A DNA stretch of 35,495 bases from Liolophura sinensis. Taxonomy: Eukaryota; Mollusca; Polyplacophora; Chitonida; Chitonidae. Positions 1 to 9,864 of the stretch are shown piece by piece; position 1 is the stretch's first letter; every line of letters starts with the position of its first letter. The stretch is from NCBI RefSeq assembly GCF_032854445.1, contig NW_027018359.1, positions 1 through 35,495 of the forward strand, written 5' to 3'. The position numbers were made by a program, and so were the translations under genes. Below the pieces are notes generated by a model. That model worked only from the letters and a program-made list of their open reading frames with translations, did no database searches and had not been told where the DNA came from.

Positions 1-94
1 CTATATTCAACTTTTGATTATAAGTTATGTGCCCTTCGGTAGCCCAGAAGACGTCAAATCTTTGGGCCAAGCCCATTTAACTCATCCAGCAATT

Positions 95-116
95 GTCTTA
101 CTTCTAAGTCGAAGAC
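95..116. other. Imperfect dyad, 9 paired positions (representative copy)
   Basis: GTCTT at offsets 95-99 pairs with AAGAC at 112-116, and ACTT at 100-103 pairs with AAGT at 106-109, leaving a two-base centre and a two-base bulge (110-111). It is the longest inverted repeat I found in the monomer. G101 in m3, m6, m37, m56 and m59 breaks one pair (101 with 108) without a compensating change. It may be a small cruciform or a dyad recognition site, or have no role. Confidence 0.35.
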
Positions 117-160
117 AAACTCAATGTCTTTATCTACATGTTGAAAAACCACACCATTTG

Positions 161-168
161 TATATAAA
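161..168 (+). other. TATATAAA element, once per monomer (representative copy)
   Basis: TATATAAA is present at offset 161-168 in nearly all monomers; C165 interrupts it in m18, m25 and m27, and T166 in m28. It resembles a TATA box, and the A-run that follows is part of a set of A-runs at offsets 144-148, 166-171 and 199-203, whose centres lie about 22 and 32 bp apart, near two and three helical turns. That could give intrinsic curvature. No other promoter element or conserved downstream reading frame supports transcription from here. Confidence 0.25.
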
Positions 169-326
169 AAACACAAGGTACTTGATACAGTCTGCTGTAA
201 AAAGTACAATTAAACACTGACCCACATCAATAAGGTGCCAAAAGATGCGCAATTGGGCCAGGCATCTCCAGCTGTTGAAAAATTGCAAATTTCCTTGGTT
301 TCCATGGAGTAAGAGCCGTTGTTAGG

Positions 327-332
327 CACGTG
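327..332. other. CACGTG palindrome, once per monomer (representative copy)
   Basis: The perfect 6-bp palindrome CACGTG occurs at offset 327-332 in every monomer except m31 and m50, where offset 330 is A (positions 16770 and 27182), giving CACATG. CACGTG is the canonical E-box bound by basic helix-loop-helix factors in eukaryotes. A spacing of exactly 548 bp over the array would make about 60 phased sites. Occurrence is certain; binding is not shown. Confidence 0.35.
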
Positions 333-468
333 ATTTTCACATAAATGCTCATTCAATTGTAGCTACAGCCATAAGTGTTGGTCGGAGAGCAACGCGGTTT
401 GCACCATTCGATTTCTCGTCACAAAATACGTCGGATTAGCCTCTTACCAGCAGCATTGGAACAGTTTT

Positions 469-511
469 TCCACTTTTGGATTTTTGCCTTGGATTTTTGC
501 TAATTAAATTC
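469..511. other. Variable segment of the monomer (representative copy)
   Basis: Nine variable offsets fall in 43 bp: 469, 470, 488, 490, 491, 493, 502, 506 and 511. Offsets 488/490/493/506 combine in at least seven ways (for example C-T-A-A in m1, C-G-C-C in m2, C-G-A-A in m8, T-G-C-C in m11, C-G-C-A in m12, T-G-C-A in m13 and C-G-A-C in m41). In the A493 form the segment holds two exact GGATTTTTGC copies 13 bp apart (478-487 and 491-500); C493 makes the second imperfect. Short direct repeats plus T-runs may favour slippage-free conversion between the copies. Confidence 0.6.
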
Positions 512-627
512 GGCTACATTTACTATGTAATATCGCGACTGGTCATTACTATATTCAACTTTTGATTATAAGTTATGTGCCCTTCGGTAGCCCAGAAGAC
601 GTCAAATCTTTGGGCCAAGCCCATTTA
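512..627. other. Conserved 116-bp core of the monomer (representative copy)
   Basis: This stretch spans the chosen monomer junction (offsets 512-548, then 1-79). Across all copies I saw only three variable offsets: 517 (m33, m52), 4 (m30, m49) and 67 (m13). The whole monomer has about 46 in 548, so about ten would be expected here. It contains a TTAC-TAT-GTAA dyad (offsets 520-530), TCGCGA (533-538), an ATAA-G-TTAT dyad (20-28), GACGTC (50-55) and a TGGGC/GCCCA dyad (63-75). Low variation and clustered dyads would suit a protein-binding segment, as conserved domains do in some centromeric satellites, but no known binding motif was recognised. Confidence 0.5.
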
Positions 628-1644
628 ACTCATCCAGCAATTGTCTTACTTCTAAGTCGAAGACAAACTCAATGTCTTTATCTACATGTTGAAAAACCAC
701 ACCATTTGTATATAAAAAACACAAGGTACTTGATACAGTCTGCTGTAAAAAGTACAATTAAACACTGACCCACATCAATAAGGTGCCAAAAGATGCGCAA
801 TTGGGCCAGGCATCTCCAGCTGTTGAAAAATTGCAAATTTCCTTGGTTTCCATGGAGTAAGAGCCGTTGTTAGGCACGTGATTTTCACATAAATGCTCAT
901 TCAATTGTCGCTACAGCCAAAAGTATTGGTCGGAGAGCAACGCGGTTTGCACCATTCGATTTCTCTTCACAAAATACGTCGGATTAGCCTCTTACCAGCA
1001 GCAATGGAACAGTTTTTGCACTTTTGGATTTTTGCCTGGGCTTTTTGCTAATTCAATTCGGCTACATTTACTATGTAATATCGCGACTGGTCATTACTAT
1101 ATTCAACTTTTGATTATAAGTTATGTGCCCTTCGGTAGCCCAGAAGACGTCAAATCTTTGGGCCAAGCCCATTTAACTCATCCAGCAATTGTCTTAGTTC
1201 TAAGTCGAAGACAAACTCAATGTCTTTATCCACATGTTGAAAAACCACACCATTTGTATATAAAAAACACAAGGTACTTGATACAGTCTGCTGTAAAAAG
1301 TACAATTAAACACTGACCCACATCAATAAGGTGCCAAAAGATGCGCAATTGGGCCAGGCATCTCCAGCTGTTGAAAAATTGCAAATTTCCTTGGTTTCCA
1401 TGGAGTAAGAGCCGTTGTTAGGCACGTGATTTTCACATAAATGCTCATTCAATTGTCGCTACAGCCAAAAGTATTGGTCGGAGAGCAACGCGGTTTGCAC
1501 CATTCGATTTCTCGTCACAAAATATGTCGGATTAGCCTCTTACCAGCAGCATTGGAACAGTTTTTGCACTTTTGGATTTTTGCCTGGGCTTTTTGCTAAT
1601 TCAATTCGGCTACATTTACTATGTAATATCGCGACTGGTCATTA

Positions 1645-3288
1645 CTATATTCAACTTTTGATTATAAGTTATGTGCCCTTCGGTAGCCCAGAAGACGTCA
1701 AATCTTTGGGCCAAGCCCATTTAACTCATCCAGCAATTGTCTTACTTCTAAGTCGAAGACAAACTCAATGTCTTTATCTACATGTTGAAAAACCACACCA
1801 TTTGTATATAAAAAACACAAGGTACTTGATACAGTCTGCTGTAAAAAGTACAATTAAACACTGACCCACATCAATAAGGTGCCAAAAGATGCGCAATTGG
1901 GCCAGGCATCTCCAGCTGTTGAAAAATTGCAAATTTCCTTGGTTTCCATGGAGTAAGAGCCGTTGTTAGGCACGTGATTTTCACATAAATGCTCATTCAA
2001 TTGTAGCTACAGCCATAAGTGTTGGTCGGAGAGCAACGCGGTTTGCACCATTCGATTTCTCGTCACAAAATACGTCGGATTAGCCTCTTACCAGCAGCAT
2101 TGGAACAGTTTTTCCACTTTTGGATTTTTGCCTTGGATTTTTGCTAATTAAATTCGGCTACATTTACTATGTAATATCGCGACTGGTCATTACTATATTC
2201 AACTTTTGATTATAAGTTATGTGCCCTTCGGTAGCCCAGAAGACGTCAAATCTTTGGGCCAAGCCCATTTAACTCATCCAGCAATTGTCTTACTTCTAAG
2301 TCGAAGACAAACTCAATGTCTTTATCTACATGTTGAAAAACCACACCATTTGTATATAAAAAACACAAGGTACTTGATACAGTCTGCTGTAAAAAGTACA
2401 ATTAAACACTGACCCACATCAATAAGGTGCCAAAAGATGCGCAATTGGGCCAGGCATCTCCAGCTGTTGAAAAATTGCAAATTTCCTTGGTTTCCATGGA
2501 GTAAGAGCCGTTGTTAGGCACGTGATTTTCACATAAATGCTCATTCAATTGTCGCTACAGCCAAAAGTATTGGTCGGAGAGCAACGCGGTTTGCACCATT
2601 CGATTTCTCTTCACAAAATACGTCGGATTAGCCTCTTACCAGCAGCAATGGAACAGTTTTTGCACTTTTGGATTTTTGCCTGGGCTTTTTGCTAATTCAA
2701 TTCGGCTACATTTACTATGTAATATCGCGACTGGTCATTACTATATTCAACTTTTGATTATAAGTTATGTGCCCTTCGGTAGCCCAGAAGACGTCAAATC
2801 TTTGGGCCAAGCCCATTTAACTCATCCAGCAATTGTCTTAGTTCTAAGTCGAAGACAAACTCAATGTCTTTATCCACATGTTGAAAAACCACACCATTTG
2901 TATATAAAAAACACAAGGTACTTGATACAGTCTGCTGTAAAAAGTACAATTAAACACTGACCCACATCAATAAGGTGCCAAAAGATGCGCAATTGGGCCA
3001 GGCATCTCCAGCTGTTGAAAAATTGCAAATTTCATTGGTTTCCATGGAGTAAGAGCCGTTGTTAGGCACGTGATTTTTACATAAATGCTCATTCAATTGT
3101 CGCTACAGCCAAAAGTATTGGTCGGAGAGCAACGCGGTTTGCACCATTCGATTTCTCGTCACAAAATACGTCGGATTAGCCTCTTACGAGCAGCATTGGA
3201 ACAGTTTTTCCACTTTTGGATTTTTGCCTGGGCTTTTTGCTAATTCAATTCGGCTACATTTACTATGTAATATCGCGACTGGTCATTA
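1645..3288. repeat. Three-monomer unit, second copy (m4-m6)
   Basis: m4 equals m1 and m5 equals m2 at every fingerprint. m6 shares G101 and C135 with m3 but then has A294, T338 and G448 in place of T429 and G470. This m4-m6 form is the one kept as m35-m37 and m57-m59. Confidence 0.85.
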
Positions 3289-6200
3289 CTATATTCAACT
3301 TTTGATTATAAGTTATGTGCCCTTCGGTAGCCCAGAAGACGTCAAATCTTTGGGCCAAGCCCATTTAACTCATCCAGCAATTGTCTTACTTCTAAGTCGA
3401 AGACAAACTCAATGTCTTTATCTACATGTTGAAAAACCACACCATTTGTATATAAAAAACACAAGGTACTTGATACAGTCTGCTGTAAAAAGTACAATTA
3501 AACACTGACCCACATCAATAAGGTGCCAAAAGATGCGCAATTGGGCCAGGCATCTCCAGCTGTTGAAAAATTGCAAATTTCCTTGGTTTCCATGGAGTAA
3601 GAGCCGTTGTTAGGCACGTGATTTTCACATAAATGCTCATTCAATTGTCGCTACAGCCAAAAGTATTGGTCGGAGAGCAACGCGGTTTGCACCATTCGAT
3701 TTCTCGTCACAAAATACGTCGGATTAGCCTCTTACCAGCAGCATTGGAACAGTTTTTCCACTTTTGGATTTTTGCCTGGGCTTTTTGCTAATTCAATTCG
3801 GCTACATTTACTATGTAATATCGCGACTGGTCATTACTATATTCAACTTTTGATTATAAGTTATGTGCCCTTCGGTAGCCCAGAAGACGTCAAATCTTTG
3901 GGCCAAGCCCATTTAACTCATCCAGCAATTGTCTTACTTCTAAGTCGAAGACAAACTCAATGTCTTTATCTACATGTTGAAAAACCACACCATTTGTATA
4001 TAAAAAACACAAGGTACTTGATACAGTCTGCTGTAAAAAGTACAATTAAACACTGACCCACATCAATAAGGTGCCAAAAGATGCGCAATTGGGCCAGGCA
4101 TCTCCAGCTGTTGAAAAATTGCAAATTTCCTTGGTTTCCATGGAGTAAGAGCCGTTGCTGGGCACGTGATTTTCACATAAATGCTCATTCAATTGTCGCT
4201 ACAGCCAAAAGTATTGGTCGGAGAACAACGCGGTTTGCACCATTCGATTTCTCGTCACAAAATACGTCGGATTAGCCTCTTACCAGCAGCATTGGAACAG
4301 TTTTTCCACTTTTGGATTTTTGCCTGGGATTTTTGCTAATTAAATTCGGCTACATTTACTATGTAATATCGCGACTGGTCATTACTATATTCAACTTTTG
4401 ATTATAAGTTATGTGCCCTTCGGTAGCCCAGAAGACGTCAAATCTTTGGGCCAAGCCCATTTAACTCATCCAGCAATTGTCTTACTTCTAAGTCGAAGAC
4501 AAACTCAATGTCTTTATCTACATGTTGAAAAACCACACCATTTGTATATAAAAAACACAAGGTACTTGATACAGTCTGCTGTAAAAAGTACAATTAAACA
4601 CTGACCCACATCAATAAGGTGCCAAAAGATGCGCAATTGGGCCAGGCATCTCCAGCTGTTGAAAAATTGCAAATTTCCTTGGTTTCCATGGAGTAAGAGC
4701 CGTTGTTAGGCACGTGATTTTCACATAAATGCTCATTCAATTGTAGCTACAGCCATAAGTGTTGGTCGGAGAGCAACGCGGTTTGCACCATTCGATTTCT
4801 CGTCACAAAATACGTCGGATTAGCCTCTTACCAGCAGCATTGGAACAGTTTTTCCACTTTTGGATTTTTGCCTGGGATTTTTGCTAATTAAATTCGGCTA
4901 CATTTACTATGTAATATCGCGACTGGTCATTACTATATTCAACTTTTGATTATAAGTTATGTGCCCTTCGGTAGCCCAGAAGACGTCAAATCTTTGGGCC
5001 AAGCCCATTTAACTCATCCAGCAATTGTCTTACTTCTAAGTCGAAGACAAACTCAATGTCTTTATCTACATGTTGAAAAACCACACCATTTGTATATAAA
5101 AAACACAAGGTACTTGATACAGTCTGCTGTAAAAAGTACAATTAAACACTGACCCACATCAATAAGGTGCCAAAAGATGCGCAATTGGGCCAGGCATCTC
5201 CAGCTGTTGAAAAATTGCAAATTTCCTTGGTTTCCATGGAGTAAGAGCCGTTGTTAGGCACGTGATTTTCACATAAATGCTCATTCAATTGTCGCTACAG
5301 CCAAAAGTATTGGTCGGAGAGCAACGCGGTTTGCACCATTCGATTTCTCGTCACAAAATACGTCGGATTAGCCTCTTACCAGCAGCATTGGAACAGTTTT
5401 TCCACTTTTGGATTTTTGCCTGGGCTTTTTGCTAATTCAATTCGGCTACATTTACTATGTAATATCGCGACTGGTCATTACTATATTCAACTTTTGATTA
5501 TAAGTTATGTGCCCTTCGGTAGCCCAGAAGACGTCAAATCTTTGGGCCAAGCCCATTTAACTCATCCAGCACTTGTCTTACTTCTAAGTCGAAGACAAAC
5601 TCAATGTCTTTATCTACATGTTGAAAAACCACACCATTTGTATATAAAAAACACAAGATACTTGATACAGTCTGCTGTAAAAAGTACAATTAAACACTGA
5701 CCCACATCAATAAGGTGCCAAAAGATGCGCAATTGGGCCAGGCATCTCCAGCTGTTGAAAAATTGCAAATTTCCTTGGTTTCCATGGAGTAAGAGCCGTT
5801 GTTAGGCACGTGATTTTCACATAAATGCTCATTCAATTGTCGCTACAGCCAAAAGTATTGGTCGGAGAGCAACGCGGTTTGCACCATTCGATTTCTCGTC
5901 ACAAAATACGTCGGATTAGCCTCTTACCAGCAGCATTGGAACAGTTTTTCCACTTTTGGATTTTTGCTTGGGCTTTTTGCTAATTCAATTCGGCTACATT
6001 TACTATGTAATATCGCGACTGGTCATTACTATATTCAACTTTTGATTATAAGTTATGTGCCCTTCGGTAGCCCAGAAGACGTCAAATCTTTGGGCCAAGC
6101 CCATTTAACTCATCCAGCAATTGTCTTACTTCTAAGTCGAAGACAAACTCAATGTCTTTATCTACATGTTGAAAAACCACACCATTTGTATATAAAAAAC

Positions 6201-6576
6201 ACAAGGTACTTGATACAGTCTGCTGTAAAAAGTACAATTAAACACTGACCCACATCAATAAGGTGCCAAAAGATGCGCAATTGGGCCAGGCATCTCCAGC
6301 TGTTGAAAAATTGCAAATTTCCTTGGTTTCCATGGAGTAAGAGCCGTTGCTGGGCACGTGATTTTCACATAAATGCTCATTCAATTGTCGCTACAGCCAA
6401 AAGTATTGGTCGGAGAGCAACGCGGTTTGCACCATTCGATTTCTCGTCACAAAATACGTCGTATTAGCCTCTTACCAGCAGCATTGGAACAGTTTTTCCA
6501 CTTTTGGATTTTTGCCTGGGCTTTTTGCTAATTAAATTCGGCTACATTTACTATGTAATATCGCGACTGGTCATTA
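3289..6576. repeat. Monomers m7-m12
   Basis: m7 is near consensus. m8 has C322/G324 and the rare A389. m9 has A361/T372/G377. m10 is near consensus with C493 and C506. m11 has the rare C92 and A178. m12 has C322/G324 and the rare T434 at 6462. This ordered run recurs as m38-m43 and, up to the window edge, as m60-m65. The only fingerprint difference is m41, which has A at 22413 where m10 and m63 have C. Confidence 0.85.
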
Positions 6577-7124
6577 CTATATTCAACTTTTGATTATAAG
6601 TTATGTGCCCTTCGGTAGCCCAGAAGACGTCAAATCTTTGGGACAAGCCCATTTAACTCATCCAGCAATTGTCTTACTTCTAAGTCGAAGACAAACTCAA
6701 TGTCTTTATCTACATGTTGAAAAACCACACCATTTGTATATAAAAAACACAAGGTACTTGATACAGTCTGCTGTAAAAAGTACAATTAAACACTGACCCA
6801 CATCAATAAGGTGCCAAAAGATGCGCAATTGGGCCAGGCATCTCCTGCTGTTGAAAAATTGCAAATTTCCTTGGTTTCCATAGAGTAAGAGCCGTTGTTA
6901 GGCACGTGATTTTCACATAAATGCTCATTCAATTGTAGCTACAGCCATAAGTGTTGGTCGGAGAGCAACGCGGTTTGCACCATTCGATTTCTCGTCACAA
7001 AATACGTCGGATTAGCCTCTTACCAGCAGCATTGGAACAGTTTTTCCACTTTTGGATTTTTGCTTGGGCTTTTTGCTAATTAAATTCGGCTACATTTACT
7101 ATGTAATATCGCGACTGGTCATTA
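6577..7124. repeat. Monomer m13, right edge of the 31-monomer-spaced match
   Basis: Shares T270 and A306 with m44 only, plus the A361/T372/G377 haplotype, so the 31-monomer match (16,988 bp) extends into it. It differs from m44 at 6643 (A instead of C, offset 67) and at offsets 450, 488 and 493. The switch out of homology therefore probably lies between offsets 377 and 488, inside the monomer and not at its boundary. A67 also breaks a C-G pair in the small TGGGC/GCCCA dyad at offsets 63-75. Confidence 0.8.
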
Positions 7125-9864
7125 CTATATTCAACTTTTGATTATAAGTTATGTGCCCTTCGGTAGCCCAGAAGACGTCAAATCTTTGGGCCAAGCCCAT
7201 TTAACTCATCCAGCAATTGTCTTACTTCTAAGTCGAAGACAAACTCAATGTCTTTATCTACATGTTGAAAAACCACACCATTTGTATATAAAAACAACAA
7301 GGTACTTGATACAGTCTGCTGTAAAAAGTACAATTAAACACTGACCCACATCAATAAGGTGCCAAAAGATGCGCAATTGGGCCAGGCATCTCCAGCTGTT
7401 GAAAAATTGCAAATTTCCTTGGTTTCCATGGAGTAAGAGCCGTTGTTAGGCACGTGATTTTCACATAAATGCTCATTCAATTGTAGCTACAGCCATAAGT
7501 GTTGGTCGGAGAGCAACGCGGTTTGCACCATTCGATTTCTCGTCACAAAATACGTCGGATTAGCCTCTTACCAGCAGCATTGGAACAGTTTTACCACTTT
7601 TGGATTTTTGCTTGGGCTTTTTGCTTATTAAATTCGGCTACATTTACTATGTAATATCGCGACTGGTCATTACTATATTCAACTTTTGATTATAAGTTAT
7701 GTGCCCTTCGGTAGCCCAGAAGACGTCAAATCTTTGGGCCAAGCCCATTTAACTCATCCAGCAATTGTCTTACTTCTAAGTCGAAGACAAACTCAATGTC
7801 TTTATCTACATGTTGAAAAACCACACCATTTGTATATAAAAACAACAAGGTACTTGATACAGTCTGCTGTAAAAAGTACAATTAAACACTGACCCACATC
7901 AATAAGGTGCCAAAAGATGCGCAATTGGGCCAGGCATCTCCAGCTGTTGAAAAATTGCAAATTTCCTTGGTTTCCATGGAGTAAGAGCCGTTGCTGGGCA
8001 CGTGATTTTCACATAAATGCTCATTCAATTGTCGCTACAGCCAAAAGTATTGGTCGGAGAGCAACGCGGTTTGCACCATTCGATTTCTCGTCACAAAATA
8101 CGTCGGATTAGCCTCTTACCAGCAGCATTGGAACAGTTTTTCCACTTTTGGATTTTTGCCTGGGCTTTTTGCTAATTAAATTCGGCTACATTTACTATGT
8201 AATATCGCGACTGGTCATTACTATATTCAACTTTTGATTATAAGTTATGTGCCCTTCGGTAGCCCAGAAGACGTCAAATCTTTGGGCCAAGCCCATTTAA
8301 CTCATCCAGCAATTGTCTTACTTCTAAGTCGAAGACAAACTCAATGTCTTTATCTACATGTTGAAAAACCACACCATTTGTATATAAAAAACACAAGGTA
8401 CTTGATACAGTCTGCTGTAAAAAGTACAATTAAACACTGACCCACATCAATAAGGTGCCAAAAGATGCGCAATTGGGCCAGGCATCTCCAGCTGTTGAAA
8501 AATTGCAAATTTCATTGGTTTCCATGGAGTAAGAGCCGTTGTTAGGCACGTGATTTTCACATAAATGCTCATTCAATTGTAGCTACAGCCATAAGTGTTG
8601 GTCGGAGAGCAACGCGGTTTGCACCATTCGATTTCTCGTCACAAAATACGTCGGATTAGCCTCTTACCAGCAGCATTGGAACAGTTTTACCACTTTTGGA
8701 TTTTTGCTTGGGCTTTTTGCTAATTAAATTCGGCTACATTTACTATGTAATATCGCGACTGGTCATTACTATATTCAACTTTTGATTATAAGTTATGTGC
8801 CCTTCGGTAGCCCAGAAGACGTCAAATCTTTGGGCCAAGCCCATTTAACTCATCCAGCAATTGTCTTACTTCTAAGTCGAAGACAAACTCAATGTCTTTA
8901 TCTACATGTTGAAAAACCACACCATTTGTATATAAAAACAACAAGGTACTTGATACAGTCTGCTGTAAAAAGTACAATTAAACACTGACCCACATCAATA
9001 AGGTGCCAAAAGATGCGCAATTGGGCCAGGCATCTCCAGCTGTTGAAAAATTGCAAATTTCCTTGGTTTCCATGGAGTAAGAGCCGTTGTTAGGCACGTG
9101 ATTTTCACATAAATGCTCATTCAATTGTCGCTACAGCCAAAAGTATTGGTCGGAGAGCAACGCGGTTTGCACCATTCGATTTCTCGTCACAAAATACGTC
9201 GGATTAGCCTCTTACCAGCAGCATTGGAACAGTTTTTCCACTTTTGGATTTTTGCCTGGGCTTTTTGCTAATTAAATTCGGCTACATTTACTATGTAATA
9301 TCGCGACTGGTCATTACTATATTCAACTTTTGATTATAAGTTATGTGCCCTTCGGTAGCCCAGAAGACGTCAAATCTTTGGGCCAAGCCCATTTATCTCA
9401 CCCAGCAATTGTCTTACTTCTAAGTCGAAGACAAACTCAATGTCTTTATCTACATGTTGAAAAACCACACCATTTGTATACAAAAAACACAAGGTATTTG
9501 ATACAGTCTGCTGTAAAAAGTACAATTAAACACTGACCCACATCAATAAGGTGCCAAAAGATGCGCAATTGGGCCAGGCATCTCCAGCTGTTGAAAAATT
9601 GCAAATTTCCTTGGTTTCCATGGAGTAAGAGCCGTTGTTAGGCACGTGATTTTTACATAAATGCTCATTCAATTGTCGCTACAGCCAAAAGTATTGGTCG
9701 GAGAGCAACGCGGTTTGCACCATTCGATTTCTCGTCACAAAATACGTCGGATTAGCCTCTTACCAGCAGCATTGGAACAGTTTTTCCACTTTTGGATTTT
9801 TGCTTGGGCTTTTTGCTAATTCAATTCGGCTACATTTACTATGTAATATCGCGACTGGTCATTA
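7125..9864. repeat. Diverse region, monomers m14-m18
   Basis: m14: offsets 171-172 read CA instead of AC; A361/T372/G377; A469; private T502. m15: CA at 171-172 and C322/G324. m16: A294, A361/T372/G377, A469. m17: CA at 171-172. m18: T80, C85, C165, T181 and T338. The order of m15-m18 resembles m22-m25 seven monomers later (3,836 bp), though several sites differ. Confidence 0.8.

Larger units (their letters stand above)
1..1644. repeat. Three-monomer unit, first copy (m1-m3)
   Basis: m1 carries the A361/T372/G377 haplotype and the C488/T490/A493/A506 end. m2 has T418, A456 and G470. m3 has G101 and C135 on its left side and T429 and G470 on its right. m4 and m5 repeat m1 and m2, and m6 repeats only the left part of m3, so m1-m6 is a 1,644-bp unit duplicated in tandem with a recombined third monomer. 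Confidence 0.85.
1..6451. repeat. Block P: left copy of a 53-monomer-spaced long repeat (m1-m12)
   Basis: Matches 29045-35495 at a spacing of 29,044 bp (53 monomers). All fingerprints agree in order: the triplet m1-m3 and its near copy m4-m6; m7; m8 with C322/G324 and A389; m9 with A361/T372/G377; m10; m11 with C92 and A178; m12 with C322/G324. I found no mismatch on reading, but a base-by-base alignment was not possible. The match is cut at the right by the window edge, so it may be longer. Confidence 0.9.

Noticed and set aside
322-327. TTAGGC, the nematode telomere hexamer, once in most monomers
   Set aside because: It is a single hexamer per 548 bp, not a tandem run, and changes to CTGGGC or TTGGGC in many monomers. 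It gives no evidence of telomere origin or of a nematode host.
401-420. Possible RNA polymerase III B box (SINE or tRNA origin of the monomer)
   Set aside because: The ATTCGATTT stretch lacks the required leading G and final C, and no A box or terminator is placed sensibly. A tRNA-derived origin is not supported.
406-422. Possible CENP-B box around the TTCG sites
   Set aside because: TTCG occurs several times, but none is followed by the A and CGGG of the box at the required spacing on either strand.
1032-1316. Plus-strand open frames of 68 or 94 codons in every monomer, well conserved at protein level
   Set aside because: They begin at TTG and contain no ATG. The longer version exists only where offset 506 is C, turning TAA into TCA. 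Apparent conservation follows from near-identical DNA, and monomer length (548) is not a multiple of three. No recognisable domain was seen.
4081-4275. ATG-initiated plus-strand frame of 64 codons
   Set aside because: It is open in only 12 complete monomers (m8, m12, m15, m22, m29, m32, m39, m43, m47, m48, m51, m61). In the others offsets 323-325 read TAG and stop it at codon 27. The open state simply follows the G324 substitution, as expected for non-coding DNA.
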